DNA of 64,000 bases from the NCBI GenBank assembly GCA_002683405.1, contig NYTH01000047.1, forward strand, positions 39,403 through 103,402, in the 5' to 3' direction. Each line of letters starts with the position of its first letter. Position 1 is the stretch's first letter. Below are positions 56,379 to 64,000 of this stretch, piece by piece. Below the pieces are notes generated by a model. The model ran no database searches, had not been told where the DNA came from, and worked only from the letters and a program-made list of their open reading frames with translations. Made by a program: the position numbers and the translations under genes. Source of the DNA: Salinisphaeraceae bacterium (lineage in GTDB: Bacteria; Pseudomonadota; Gammaproteobacteria; Nevskiales; Salinisphaeraceae).

Positions 56379-56891
56379 TTACATATCCCGGGGGGATCTG
56401 CGCCGCTTCAGGATCCAGCCGTTCTTCAGACGGCGCAGCATGTTGGGATCGCGTCGGCCGAACAGGTTCTCCAGATAGGACACGTAGTCCCCCGGCAGGC
56501 GATTTTCACGGGCCCCGGCGACTACAAACGCCTGATACCAGGTGTAGGGCGCGAGCGCGTCGTCCAGGAAGGCGCTGCGCGCGCGGTACATGAACGCTTC
56601 CATCTCGCCCTTCGGCGTGTTGACCAGGATTTTCACGTATTCGTACCCGGGCCCCTCGGCGGCGTGCAGGCGACTGAGCTTCTTGTCGTCAATTTCGTAG
56701 AGCACGCCGTGCACCGTGTCGTTGGGTCGGCCCGAGGGAAAGGCATTGCACTTACCGGAGCCATCGGCGCCATGCTTGTGAAAGCGCAGCACGTGGCCGG
56801 GCAGCGAAGCCGGTCCCAGGCGGCGTGCGCTCGGCACGCGGCGCTGCAGGCGCGCAAAGAGCATGTTCGAGCCGTAGGCGAAATACTTCAT
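56379..56891 (-). CDS. Gamma-glutamylcyclotransferase-like protein
   Basis: 170 aa. Begins MKYFAYGSNM, the substrate-binding YGSN motif, then VHGVLYEIDDKKLSRLHAAEGPGYEY with the catalytic Glu, and AFMYRARSAFLDDALAPYTWYQAFVVAGARENRLP. The family turns gamma-glutamyl amino acids into 5-oxoproline. It is followed after 11 bp by a glutamine amidotransferase, giving a small two-gene unit for gamma-glutamyl turnover. ATG 56891. Confidence 0.9.
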   Translation of the reverse strand: MKYFAYGSNMLFARLQRRVPSARRLGPASLPGHVLRFHKHGADGSGKCNAFPSGRPNDTVHGVLYEIDDKKLSRLHAAEGPGYEYVKILVNTPKGEMEAFMYRARSAFLDDALAPYTWYQAFVVAGARENRLPGDYVSYLENLFGRRDPNMLRRLKNGWILKRRRSPRDM

Positions 56892-57212
56892 GGCGGTCTT
56901 GAAAACGCGGGGTGAAAGCGGTCCGGCTACACGCCCGTTGACGCCGGGCGGGACCGGGGTGTGTTGATTAACGCGCGCAGAATATAGACCAATCGGGCCG
57001 TTCGGTGCAGGTCAATCGCCGGCAGGATGCTTCTGACTGACTGCCGGCAGTGGCGAAACGCGGTCAGCTCTGACGATTCGGTATACCTGCGTAATCCGCC
57101 GAGGTTGGGGTTCCAGCGGTCGCTCGACAAAAAAAGGCCGCTTTAAAAGCGGCCCAGGTCAGGGAAGGAGGAGGACAGAAAACTAGAACATTTCAGGTCT
57201 GACCCGGCGCGA
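56892..57212. other. 321-bp intergenic region
   Basis: Contains the fliA terminator (57129-57154) and the promoter region of the cyclotransferase gene. A 67-codon minus-strand frame (56927-57130) has no recognisable protein features and overlaps the terminator, so I do not call it a gene. Confidence 0.6.
57129..57154 (-). terminator. Rho-independent terminator after fliA
   Basis: Minus-strand stem built from GGCCGCTTT / AAAGCGGCC, followed by seven Ts, about 60 bp after the fliA stop. Confidence 0.88.
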
Positions 57213-57932
57213 TCAGGCCGCCCAGGCGGTCAGCTGATCCCGTACCCGGGAAATGGCCCGGCCGTGCAGCTGGCAGGCGCGGGATTCGGAGACGCCCAGG
57301 CTCTCGGCGATCTCGCGCAGGTTGAGATCCTGGTCGTAGTACATGCTCATCAGGGCCCGCTCGCGGTCCGGCAGCTCATCGCTGGCGCAGGCCACGGCCT
57401 CGAACAGGCTGTCACGCTCGACGGTGAAGGCGGGACGCCAGTCGTCACCGGCAGCCACTTCCTGCTGCGGCATATCCGGGTCGCCATCGTCCAGACTGTG
57501 CAGATGGGCGCTGGCCACATCGCCGATGGTCTTGCGGTACTCCGCAGCGGTCATGCCCAGTTCCTTCGCCACTTCGGCGTCGGTTGCGGGGCGGCCTTCG
57601 CGAATTTCGATCACGCGCTGAGCCTCGGCCACGGCGCGGGACTTGCGGTGCAGGGACCGGGGGGCCCAGTCGCCGCGACGAATCTCGTCGACCATGGCGC
57701 CGCGAATGCGGATACCGGCAAAGGTGGAGAAGCTGGCGCCCTCTTCCTCGCGGAAGCGCTCATGCGCTTCCAGCAGCCCGAGCATGCCGGCCTGGATCAG
57801 GTCTTCGATCTGCACGCTGTCCGGAAGACGGCTGTGCAGTCGATAGGCGATCCGCTTGACCAGATCCACGTGATCGTCGATCAGGGGGTTGGCTACACGG
57901 CTGTTAGCATACATGGCATTCGGGGTCGTCAT
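57213..57932 (-). CDS. fliA: Flagellar sigma factor FliA (sigma-28)
   Basis: 239 aa. Region 2: HVDLVKRIAYRLHSRLPDSVQIEDLIQAGMLGLLEAHERF and ASFSTFAGIRIRGAMVDEIRRGDWAPRS, typical of FliA. Region 3: RPATDAEVAKELGM. Region 4: LPDRERALMSMYYDQDLNLREIAESLGVSESRACQLHGRAI. Directs late flagellar and chemotaxis promoters. ATG 57932 follows an AGG motif; ATG 57947 is possible. No anti-sigma FlgM, flhF or flagellar structural gene lies in the window. It is 78 bp after the FleR/FlrC-like gene on the same strand. Confidence 0.95.
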   Translation of the reverse strand: MTTPNAMYANSRVANPLIDDHVDLVKRIAYRLHSRLPDSVQIEDLIQAGMLGLLEAHERFREEEGASFSTFAGIRIRGAMVDEIRRGDWAPRSLHRKSRAVAEAQRVIEIREGRPATDAEVAKELGMTAAEYRKTIGDVASAHLHSLDDGDPDMPQQEVAAGDDWRPAFTVERDSLFEAVACASDELPDRERALMSMYYDQDLNLREIAESLGVSESRACQLHGRAISRVRDQLTAWAA

Positions 57933-58010
57933 CACTCCACCTCGCATCCTTGGTAGTGGTTCTACTTGTTGAACGGGGTCAACCGTTCGGGATATTCGAA
58001 AAAGGTCGAA

Positions 58011-58454
58011 TCAGTCACGGCCCAGCTCCGGGCGCGCGGATCGCGCGGCGGGTACCGGGACACCGGCGGCGCGCAGATCGGCCAACTGATGGCGCAGCGT
58101 GCGGGGGCTGATCCCCAGTTCGGCTGCGGCGGCTGATCGCGCGCCGTCAAATTCGTTGAGCACATTCAGAATCGTGTCGCGGGCGCGTTCGCTGCCGGCG
58201 TACTCGTCGGTCAGGTCCAGGTGCTGCACTTCAATGACCTCGCCTTCACACAGAACGAGCGCGTGCTGGATGCAGGCGTCGAGGGCGTCGTGGCCTTCGC
58301 GCCATTCGTGGCGGCAGATCACCAGGCGGGCAGCGGCGGAGAGACGGGGTAGCGGCCGACGATGACCGGCATGCTGACGGACCAGACTCACGGCCACCGC
58401 CACGGCATGATTGCCGCTGAGTGGTTCGCTCGTTTGGGCCGTGGCCTTGGACAT
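58011..58454 (-). CDS. Stand-alone C-terminal domain of a FleR/FlrC-type regulator
   Basis: 147 aa. The segment HEWREGHDALDACIQHALVLCEGEVIEVQHLDL lines up with the end of an AAA+ domain (the usual PGNVREL is degraded). ARDTILNVLNEFDGARSAAAAELGISPRTLRHQLADLRAAGVPVP is the Fis-type helix-turn-helix of FleR/FlrC. Receiver, Walker and GAFTGA motifs are absent, so it cannot activate sigma-54 itself. AAGGAG eight bases before ATG 58454 and its own -24/-12 promoter argue for a working gene, not debris. Confidence 0.78.
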   Translation of the reverse strand: MSKATAQTSEPLSGNHAVAVAVSLVRQHAGHRRPLPRLSAAARLVICRHEWREGHDALDACIQHALVLCEGEVIEVQHLDLTDEYAGSERARDTILNVLNEFDGARSAAAAELGISPRTLRHQLADLRAAGVPVPAARSARPELGRD

Positions 58455-58502
58455 TCGTCTTGCTCCTTGCAACCGACACGATGTGCGTCGTGTCAGTCAT
58501 GG

Positions 58503-58518
58503 AGCAATCGGTGTGCCG
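58503..58518 (-). promoter_or_regulatory. Sigma-54 promoter of the FleR-like gene and fliA
   Basis: Minus-strand CGGCACACCGATTGCT matches TGGCACG-N4-TTGCW with exact GG-N10-GC spacing. It predicts a start near 58492, giving a leader of about 38 nt that begins in a 7-bp hairpin (GACACGA/TCGTGTC, 58475-58494) before the ribosome site. Confidence 0.82.
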
Positions 58519-58570
58519 TTTTTTCAGTGCTTAAAAATCAGGCACTTACGAGAAAAGACGGATTTTTGAC

Positions 58571-58584
58571 GTCAAGAATATGAC
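58571..58584. promoter_or_regulatory. FleQ-like binding site
   Basis: GTCAAGAATATGAC matches the FleQ consensus GTCAATAAATTGAC at 11 of 14 bases with both GTCA/TGAC arms intact. More TGAC elements lie within 35 bp (TTGACGTCAA at 58566, CTGACGTCGAATTGAC at 58600). It is centred about 85 bp upstream of the predicted sigma-54 start. Confidence 0.55.
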
Positions 58585-58669
58585 GTATAAGGGCAAATAC
58601 TGACGTCGAATTGACGCTTTTAGCTCATTTGGGCTATTGACTTTGAGCTTGTTGCATTGCGCAAAAAGC

Positions 58670-60103
58670 TCAGTTGGCTTCCAGGCCGTACTTGCGCATC
58701 TTCTCCACCAGCGTGGTGCGCTGCAGGCCGAGTGATTTGGCGGCGCGAGCCACCACGCCGTTGTTCAGATCGAGCGCCTGCTCGATCAGGCTGGTTTCCA
58801 GACGGTTCACCAACTCCTTGAGATCGACACCGGCAGAGGTCATTTTCACGCCCGCGATGTAGTCGCCCGGTGAATGGTCGGTCATTCGCCTCTCGGCATC
58901 TGGCGACAGCACGACTTCACCCTTGCCGAGCACGCGTTCAGGCAGCTGGTCGATGTCGATCCGCTGGTTCGGGTAGAGAATGCCCAGCCGTTCGATGATG
59001 TTGCCCAGCTCGCGGACGTTGCCGGGCCAGTGGTAGGTCTGCAGGGCGTCGAGCGCCTGATCGGTAAATTCCAGGCTGTAGCCTTCCTGGTCCTCCAGCC
59101 GTCCCAGCATGGCGCCGATGATCGGTTCGATATCCTCGCTGCGGGCGCGCAGCGGCGGGACTTCGACGGGAAACACGTTCAGCCGGTAGAACAGGTCCTC
59201 GCGAAATTCGCCCCGGCGGATCTGATCCTCCAGATCCCGATGAGTGGCGGCGAGGATGCGGACATCGGCGGTCAGCGTCTTGTTGCTGCCGACCCGCTCG
59301 AAGGTCTCTTCCTGCAGCACGCGCAGCACCTTGACCTGCATGTCCAGCGTCATGTCGCCGATTTCATCCAGAAACAGCGTGCCGCCCTCGGCCATCTCGA
59401 AGCGGCCCGGGCGGCTGTGGATGGCGCCGGTAAACGCGCCCTTCTCGTGACCAAACAGTTCCGATTCGAGCAAGTCGCGAGGAATGGCTCCGCAGTTCAG
59501 GGGGACGAAGGCGGCTTCATCGCGGGCCGACTGCCGATGCACTTCCCGCGCAACCAGCTCCTTGCCGGTGCCCGATTCGCCCAGGATCAGTACGCTTGCA
59601 TCGGTGGCGGCGACCCGCTCGATCAGCTGACGAACCCGCCGCATGGCCGGACTCTGGCCCACCAGCGTGTGCGGCGACCGTGGCCGGCGTTCCCGCCGGG
59701 CGGGGCCCCTGCCGCTGTCGGGCAGGCGTTCCAGCTCGTTGCGAAAGGTCTGCAGGGCAATGGGCGAGCGGAGTGTGCCGGCGAAGCCCGGTACCTCGCC
59801 CTGACGGTAGGGATCGTCGCCCTCGCCGCGCTGATACTCGAGAATCAGCAGCGTGGGCAGCTGTTCACGCAGCTGCGCGAGTGGCTTGCTGTAGCCGCCA
59901 AGGTCGATTTCGCCGTCCGTGATCATCACCGCAGCCACATAGGCGGCGCGCCCGCCCGACAGCTCGTCCTCCAGGTCGTCATACGGCACGAAGATGGGTC
60001 GCCGGCGCAGGAAGCCGAGCATGTCCATGACCGAACGCGCGCCATCCAGAGTGGCGCCCACCACGAGCATTCGACGTTCCGTTTCAGTCGGCTGTCCGAC
60101 CAT
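58670..60103 (-). CDS. fleQ: Sigma-54-dependent flagellar master regulator FleQ/FlrA
   Basis: 477 aa. N-terminal receiver-like domain (about 10-125) without the phospho-acceptor Asp pattern, as in FleQ. AAA+ domain with [45 protein letters not shown] and [19 protein letters not shown]. The C-terminal Fis helix-turn-helix is [33 protein letters not shown]. In Pseudomonas FleQ binds c-di-GMP and controls flagella and exopolysaccharide; a LOV-diguanylate cyclase is also in this window. ATG 60103 is preferred over 60109 because GAGG is then 8 nt away. Confidence 0.92.
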   Translation of the reverse strand: MVGQPTETERRMLVVGATLDGARSVMDMLGFLRRRPIFVPYDDLEDELSGGRAAYVAAVMITDGEIDLGGYSKPLAQLREQLPTLLILEYQRGEGDDPYRQGEVPGFAGTLRSPIALQTFRNELERLPDSGRGPARRERRPRSPHTLVGQSPAMRRVRQLIERVAATDASVLILGESGTGKELVAREVHRQSARDEAAFVPLNCGAIPRDLLESELFGHEKGAFTGAIHSRPGRFEMAEGGTLFLDEIGDMTLDMQVKVLRVLQEETFERVGSNKTLTADVRILAATHRDLEDQIRRGEFREDLFYRLNVFPVEVPPLRARSEDIEPIIGAMLGRLEDQEGYSLEFTDQALDALQTYHWPGNVRELGNIIERLGILYPNQRIDIDQLPERVLGKGEVVLSPDAERRMTDHSPGDYIAGVKMTSAGVDLKELVNRLETSLIEQALDLNNGVVARAAKSLGLQRTTLVEKMRKYGLEAN

Positions 60104-60340
60104 TGCCATCCCCTCTATGGCAAAAATGTGGAAAGATCATGGCGATCCTTCCTGGCTCCTGCGCTAGATTAATCAACAACCACACACTCTGCGGTCCCCC
60201 TCGCAGCCCGCAGCATAACGCATCCAGCGCGAAATTCACGGCGCATGTGCAAGATATTCAATCAGTTCCGCGCCTTCTTTCATCCGCTGCGACCTTGGGT
60301 CACAATTAAAGCGTCACCCTTCATGCCGATGGGATTGCCC

Positions 60341-60886
60341 ATGCGATTGTCGATCAGCCTTGTCTTCCTGGCCGCCGTGCTGGCCGGCTGTGCCACCTAT
60401 CCGCGTGGTGAGCTCATTCCCTTCAGCCCGGCGCTGGTGGAGCACTACCAGCTGGCCAGTGATGAAGTGCTGCGATTGCAGTATTTCCTGTCCCGCGAGC
60501 TCGTGCTGGAGTCCCGTAGCCACGCGCACCAGCACGGCGTTGTGTCGGGTCGGCTGGTGTCCGAACGCGATCGCCAGGTCGAGCGGCTCATCATTCCTGC
60601 CGGTACGCCCGGCGTCGCCATTGCCTCGCAGGATGGCGTGCTGCAGGTCAGTTTCGGGGAAGGCAGCCAGCTGACCTTCCAGCCAACCGGCGAGCACGCC
60701 AAGTCGCCCTACCGGCTGCTGGCCGAAACTTCGCGTCCGGATGCCCCCAGCCTGTATGCGCAGGGCCAGACCTACCGCGTCATCAGCGGCATGCCGTTGC
60801 CCTATCTCGCCATCAATCGTGAAGTGCTTCAGCGTGAGCGGCGCAGCGCCGTTCGCCTGACCGGTCGGACCCCGGATACGCCCTGA
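60341..60886 (+). CDS. Uncharacterised lipoprotein
   Basis: 181 aa. Signal MRLSISLVFLAAVLAGC with lipobox LAGC (Cys17). Mature part: LIPFSPALVEHYQLASDEVLRLQYFLSRELVLES, then beta-rich VERLIIPAGTPGVAIASQDGVLQVSFGEGSQLTF. I do not recognise a named family. ATG 60341 has GGGA six bases upstream; in-frame ATGs at 60323 and 60329 would lengthen the n-region. Its stop overlaps the glycerate kinase start as CTGA. Confidence 0.78.
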   Translation: MRLSISLVFLAAVLAGCATYPRGELIPFSPALVEHYQLASDEVLRLQYFLSRELVLESRSHAHQHGVVSGRLVSERDRQVERLIIPAGTPGVAIASQDGVLQVSFGEGSQLTFQPTGEHAKSPYRLLAETSRPDAPSLYAQGQTYRVISGMPLPYLAINREVLQRERRSAVRLTGRTPDTP

Positions 60887-62025
60887 CCGATTCCGACACG
60901 CTAGCCCGCGTCCTGATTGCGCCGGACAGCTTCAAGGGCTGTCTGGACGCGGCCGGGGTCGCCCGCGCGCTGGCGCTCGGCATTCGCCGCGCCGCGCCTC
61001 ATGCCGCTGTTACCGAATTGCCCCTGGCCGACGGCGGCGAGGGCACGCTTGACTGCCTGGCGCTCGCGCATCCATCGGCACGCCGGGTGCACGCCGCGGT
61101 GGTCGCGGTCCACGGGCAGCCGATCGACGCGTGCTGGCTTCGGCTGGATGACCAGACAGCCGTGATCGAATCGGCCGAAGTGCTGGGTCTGCCGCGGGTA
61201 GAGCGCAGCGGCCCCGCGGTGGAACGCCGCGGCAGCGCCAGCCTGGCCGAAATGATTCGCGTGGCGCTGGATGCCGGTTGCCGCCGGTTGTTTCTGGCGC
61301 TGGGGGGCAGCGCGACCAACGACTGCGGTATCGGACTCCTGCAGGGGCTTGGCCTGATCTGCGTGGATGCACAAGGGCGGCGCGTCACGCCCGACCTTGC
61401 CGGTCTGTTGTCGGTGGAGCGGGTGGATGCGCGCGCGCTTGATTCTCGTCTGGCGCAGGCGCAGATGACCGTGCTCTGCGATGTCGATAATCCGCTGTGC
61501 GGGCCGGCGGGCGCCACGGCCGTGTACGGGCGGCAGAAGGGCCTGGCCGAAGCCGATGCGCGCAGAGTGGATGAGGCGTTTGCGCGGTTCGCCGCGCTCT
61601 GCAATTTCAACCCGGCCGCGTCCGTGGATGCGCCCGGCGCGGGGGCCGCCGGCGGGCTCGGGTTTGCCCTGGCGCTGCTGGGCGCCCGGCTCGATTCGGG
61701 CGCCACGCGGATACTGGAGCTCTGCGGGTTTGCGAGCCAGGTTCACGGCGCCCGACTGGCCGTGACCGGCGAAGGCCGGGCGGATGGACAGACGCTGCAC
61801 GGCAAGCTGCCGGCCGCCGTCGCCCGCTCGTCGGAGGCCGCCGGCGTACCGGTGGCCCTGGTGGCGGGCGGGGTCGACGAACAGGCCCGGCCGGCCTTGA
61901 GTCAGCGGTTTGCCGCGCTGGAATCGCTGACCGACGCCGCCGGCAGCGCGCAGAGCGCGATGGATGAGGCGCCCCGATGGCTGGAACAGGCCGGCGCCGC
62001 GCTGGCCGAACGGTTCCTGCGCTAG
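60883..62025 (+). CDS. Glycerate kinase (GlxK/GarK family), apparent CTG start
   Basis: Phosphorylates glycerate, normally giving 2-phosphoglycerate in this family. 380 aa against 381 in E. coli GlxK. N-terminal VLIAPDSFKGCLDAAGVARALALGIRR and LPLADGGEGTLD, then RRLFLALGGSATNDCGIGLLQGLG, LCDVDNPLCGPAGATAVYGRQKG, APGAGAAGGLGFAL and VTGEGRADGQTLHGKLP. No ATG, GTG or TTG exists between the in-frame TGA at 60835 and the conserved motif. CTG 60883 overlaps the lipoprotein stop as CTGA, which suggests translational coupling. The GTG/TTG-type start further in (61018) would delete the first conserved motif. Confidence 0.9.
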   Translation: MTDSDTLARVLIAPDSFKGCLDAAGVARALALGIRRAAPHAAVTELPLADGGEGTLDCLALAHPSARRVHAAVVAVHGQPIDACWLRLDDQTAVIESAEVLGLPRVERSGPAVERRGSASLAEMIRVALDAGCRRLFLALGGSATNDCGIGLLQGLGLICVDAQGRRVTPDLAGLLSVERVDARALDSRLAQAQMTVLCDVDNPLCGPAGATAVYGRQKGLAEADARRVDEAFARFAALCNFNPAASVDAPGAGAAGGLGFALALLGARLDSGATRILELCGFASQVHGARLAVTGEGRADGQTLHGKLPAAVARSSEAAGVPVALVAGGVDEQARPALSQRFAALESLTDAAGSAQSAMDEAPRWLEQAGAALAERFLR

Positions 62026-62064
62026 CGCTGCTCTATCGCTTCAGGATCGGACGGCGCGACGCGC

Positions 62065-63870
62065 CTAGCCAAGCTTCTTGCGCGGAATATACAGGTCGGT
62101 TAGCGTGCCTTCGGCAGCCTCCGCGGCAAAGGCCACCGTTTCCGACAGCGTCGGATGGGCATGGACAGTCAGGCCGATGTCGGCCGCCTCGGCGCCCATT
62201 TCGATCGCCAGACCCATTTCCGCGACCAGCTCCCCGGCCCCTGCGCCCACTGCGCCTGCCCCGATCAGCCGACCGGTATCCTCATCAAATAGCAGCTTCG
62301 TAAAGCCGTCGGAAGCGTCCATCCCCAGGGCGCGCCCGCTGGCTGCCCAGGGAAAACTGCCCTTCTCGTACTTCACGCCGTCGCTTTTCGCCCGGGTTTC
62401 CGTAAGGCCCACCCAGGCGACTTCCGGGTCGGTGTAGACCACCGACGGAATACAGCGGGCGTCGAAGGCCGATTTCTCGCCGGCGCAGCATTCGGCGGCC
62501 ACCTTGCCCATGTGCGTGGCGCGATGCGCCAGCTGCGGCTCGCCGGTGATATCGCCGATGGCAAAGATATGCTCGATCTGCGTGCGGCACTGCTTGTCCA
62601 CCGGCACAAAGCCGCGCTCGTTCACCTCGATGCCCAGCGCATCCGCACCGATTGCATTGCCGTTGGGCCGGCGGCCCACGGCCACCAGCACGCGCTGGTA
62701 GTGTTCGGATTCGGGGGCCTTGTCGCCCTCGAAGCGCACGGTCAGTGCGTCGTCGCCGGCTTCGACGCCGGTGACCTTCGTGCCGACCCAGATGCTGCGG
62801 CAGCGCTGGGTCATGCGTTTTTGCAGCGGCTTGACCAGGTCGCGATCGGCGCCGGGAATCAGGCCGTCGGTCATCTCCACCACGTCGACCGCGCAGCCCA
62901 GCGAGGCATAGACGTTGGCCATCTCCAGACCGATGATGCCGCCGCCGATGACCAGCAGCGTCTCGGGCAGCTCGTCCGGGGACAGCGCGCCCGTGGAAGT
63001 GACGATGCGCGGGTCGTCCGGCAGGTCCGGCAGCATCACGGCTTCGGAGCCGGCGGCGATGATGGCGTTCTTGAAGCTCAGCGTCTGCTCGCCCTCATCG
63101 GCGCGGACGGTGAGCGCGTGGCTGCAGGTGAAGCGGCCCTCGCCGTGGACCACCGTAACCTTGCGCTGTTTCGCCAGCCCCTTCAGTCCGCCGGTGAGCT
63201 TCTCGACCACCGAGGTTTTCCAGCCGAGCAGCTTGTCAAGATCGATTTGCGGCGCGCCGAACTGCACGCCGTGGTCGGCCATGGCCGCCGCGTCGTCAAT
63301 GACCTTGGCCGCATGCAGCAGCGCCTTGGAGGGGATGCAGCCCACGTTCAGGCAGACACCACCCAGGCTGGGATAGCGCTCCACCAGCACCACCTTCAGG
63401 CCCAGATCGGCGGCGCGGAAGGCGGCCGTGTAGCCGCCCGGCCCGGAGCCGAGCACCAGTACGTCGTACTCGGCGTCGCTCGAGGCTGTCGCCGACTTTG
63501 ACTGCGCTGACGCGGCAGAAGGCGCGGCAGCGGATTTTTGCGAGCTGTCTTTCGGCCCCTTTTCCGGCGATGGGTTGCTGTCGTCCGAGTCGTCGTCGCC
63601 GTCGTCATCTTTCGGGCCGTCCGAATCGTCCTTTTCATCCGCCTCGATGAGCGCGATGACGTCGCCCTGGCCCACCTTGTCGCCTTCGCTGACCTTCATC
63701 TCGGCGATCCGGCCGGCGGCCGTGGACGGTACCTCCATGGTGGCCTTGTCGGATTCGAGGGTGATCAGCGGCTGATCGACCTCGACCTCGTCACCCGCGG
63801 CGACCAGCACCTCGATGACTTCAACGGCGTCGAAATCGCCAATATCGGGGACTTTAATTTCTTGTGCCAT
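62065..63870 (-). CDS. lpd: Dihydrolipoamide dehydrogenase with N-terminal lipoyl domain
   Basis: E3 of 2-oxoacid dehydrogenase complexes. 601 aa, about 125 longer than plain Lpd. A lipoyl domain (1-78) with lipoyl Lys42 in ESDKATMEVPS, then a very acidic Asp-rich linker and an Ser/Ala stretch (81-131), then the flavoenzyme: VLVLGSGPGGYTAAFRAADLG (FAD), redox CLNVGCIPSKALL (Cys173/Cys178), LLVIGGGIIGLEMANVYASLG (NAD), FAIGDITGEPQLAHRA and the C-terminal VHAHPTLSETVAFAAEAAEG with the active-site His/Glu. ATG 63870. The pyruvate dehydrogenase genes may lie upstream, beyond the window. Confidence 0.96.
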   Translation of the reverse strand: MAQEIKVPDIGDFDAVEVIEVLVAAGDEVEVDQPLITLESDKATMEVPSTAAGRIAEMKVSEGDKVGQGDVIALIEADEKDDSDGPKDDDGDDDSDDSNPSPEKGPKDSSQKSAAAPSAASAQSKSATASSDAEYDVLVLGSGPGGYTAAFRAADLGLKVVLVERYPSLGGVCLNVGCIPSKALLHAAKVIDDAAAMADHGVQFGAPQIDLDKLLGWKTSVVEKLTGGLKGLAKQRKVTVVHGEGRFTCSHALTVRADEGEQTLSFKNAIIAAGSEAVMLPDLPDDPRIVTSTGALSPDELPETLLVIGGGIIGLEMANVYASLGCAVDVVEMTDGLIPGADRDLVKPLQKRMTQRCRSIWVGTKVTGVEAGDDALTVRFEGDKAPESEHYQRVLVAVGRRPNGNAIGADALGIEVNERGFVPVDKQCRTQIEHIFAIGDITGEPQLAHRATHMGKVAAECCAGEKSAFDARCIPSVVYTDPEVAWVGLTETRAKSDGVKYEKGSFPWAASGRALGMDASDGFTKLLFDEDTGRLIGAGAVGAGAGELVAEMGLAIEMGAEAADIGLTVHAHPTLSETVAFAAEAAEGTLTDLYIPRKKLG

Positions 63871-63903
63871 GGTTGTTCAGGAATTAACCGCAGAAAAGAT
63901 TTG

Positions 63904-64000
63904 CCACAGAGGCACAGAGCACACAGAGGGAAGACATTAAGAAATTCACCACAAAGGCACGAAGTGCACAAAGGGGAGAACCGAGGCAGCCTTTGTGTCC
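63904..64000. repeat. Repeat-like intergenic sequence at the window edge
   Basis: Two imperfect direct copies, CCACAGAGGCACAGAG... (63904-63931) and CCACAAAGGCACGAAG... (63949-63977), each about 28 bp and rich in CACAGAG/CACAAAG. The last bases, GCCTTTGTGTCC, run as the inverse of the same motif. This base composition is unlike the rest of the window and resembles CACAGAGGCACAGAG repeats found between genes in many bacteria. It probably continues past base 64000. Confidence 0.65.

Noticed and set aside
56927..57130. 67-codon minus frame between fliA and the cyclotransferase gene
   Set aside because: No ribosome site or known motif and it starts in the fliA terminator.

Overview
This is a chromosomal window from a high-GC gammaproteobacterium, centred on the replication origin. 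dnaA, dnaN and recF run leftward, with gyrB further out in the same direction, and rpmH, rnpA, yidC and mnmE run rightward. The order gyrB / gmhB-glyS-glyQ, the glnA-ntrB-ntrC cluster and an LptM-lysA pair all fit the group; Pseudomonas, Xanthomonadales, Salinisphaerales and Chromatiales relatives are possible, but the sequence alone does not fix the family. I see no phage, insertion sequence, CRISPR array, rRNA or tRNA gene.

Left arm (1-24 kb). polA is cut by the left window edge, followed by lysA-lptM, a Cu,Zn superoxide dismutase lipoprotein next to a metal-less relative, an outer-membrane protein with two tandem beta-barrel repeats, an esterase, tamA-tamB, an S9 peptidase with an NRDE protein, a type II NADH dehydrogenase, a LOV-GGDEF photoreceptor, an acyl-CoA dehydrogenase, a DUF4197 protein and the ntrB-ntrC pair.

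Nitrogen and origin block (24-40 kb). A DUF4124 gene lies between ntrB and glnA. A -24/-12 promoter and NtrC-type sites lie before glnA, and another NtrC-type site lies before ntrB, so the circuit can be read from the DNA. glyQ-glyS-gmhB follow, then gyrB, recF, dnaN and dnaA. Two perfect parS palindromes lie inside recF and a variant lies in dnaN. Perfect DnaA boxes lie in both dnaA-flanking intergenic regions. On the right, rpmH-rnpA-yidC-mnmE lacks yidD, and rnpA has no ATG, GTG or TTG start.

Right arm (40-64 kb). A peptide ABC importer (oppABCD, with oppF separated) is mixed with a cardiolipin synthase and an EEP phosphatase, and lies between mnmE and an inverted mnmG. Then come a DUF945 protein, a ferritin-like protein, a hydrolase, a chorismatase-like protein, a glycosyltransferase, a glutamine amidotransferase and a gamma-glutamylcyclotransferase. 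A compact set of flagellar regulators without structural genes follows (fliA, a stand-alone FleR/FlrC-type C-terminal domain, fleQ) with its own sigma-54 promoter and a FleQ-like site. The window ends with a lipoprotein, a glycerate kinase with an apparent CTG start, a lipoyl-domain dihydrolipoamide dehydrogenase, and a repeat-like intergenic sequence.
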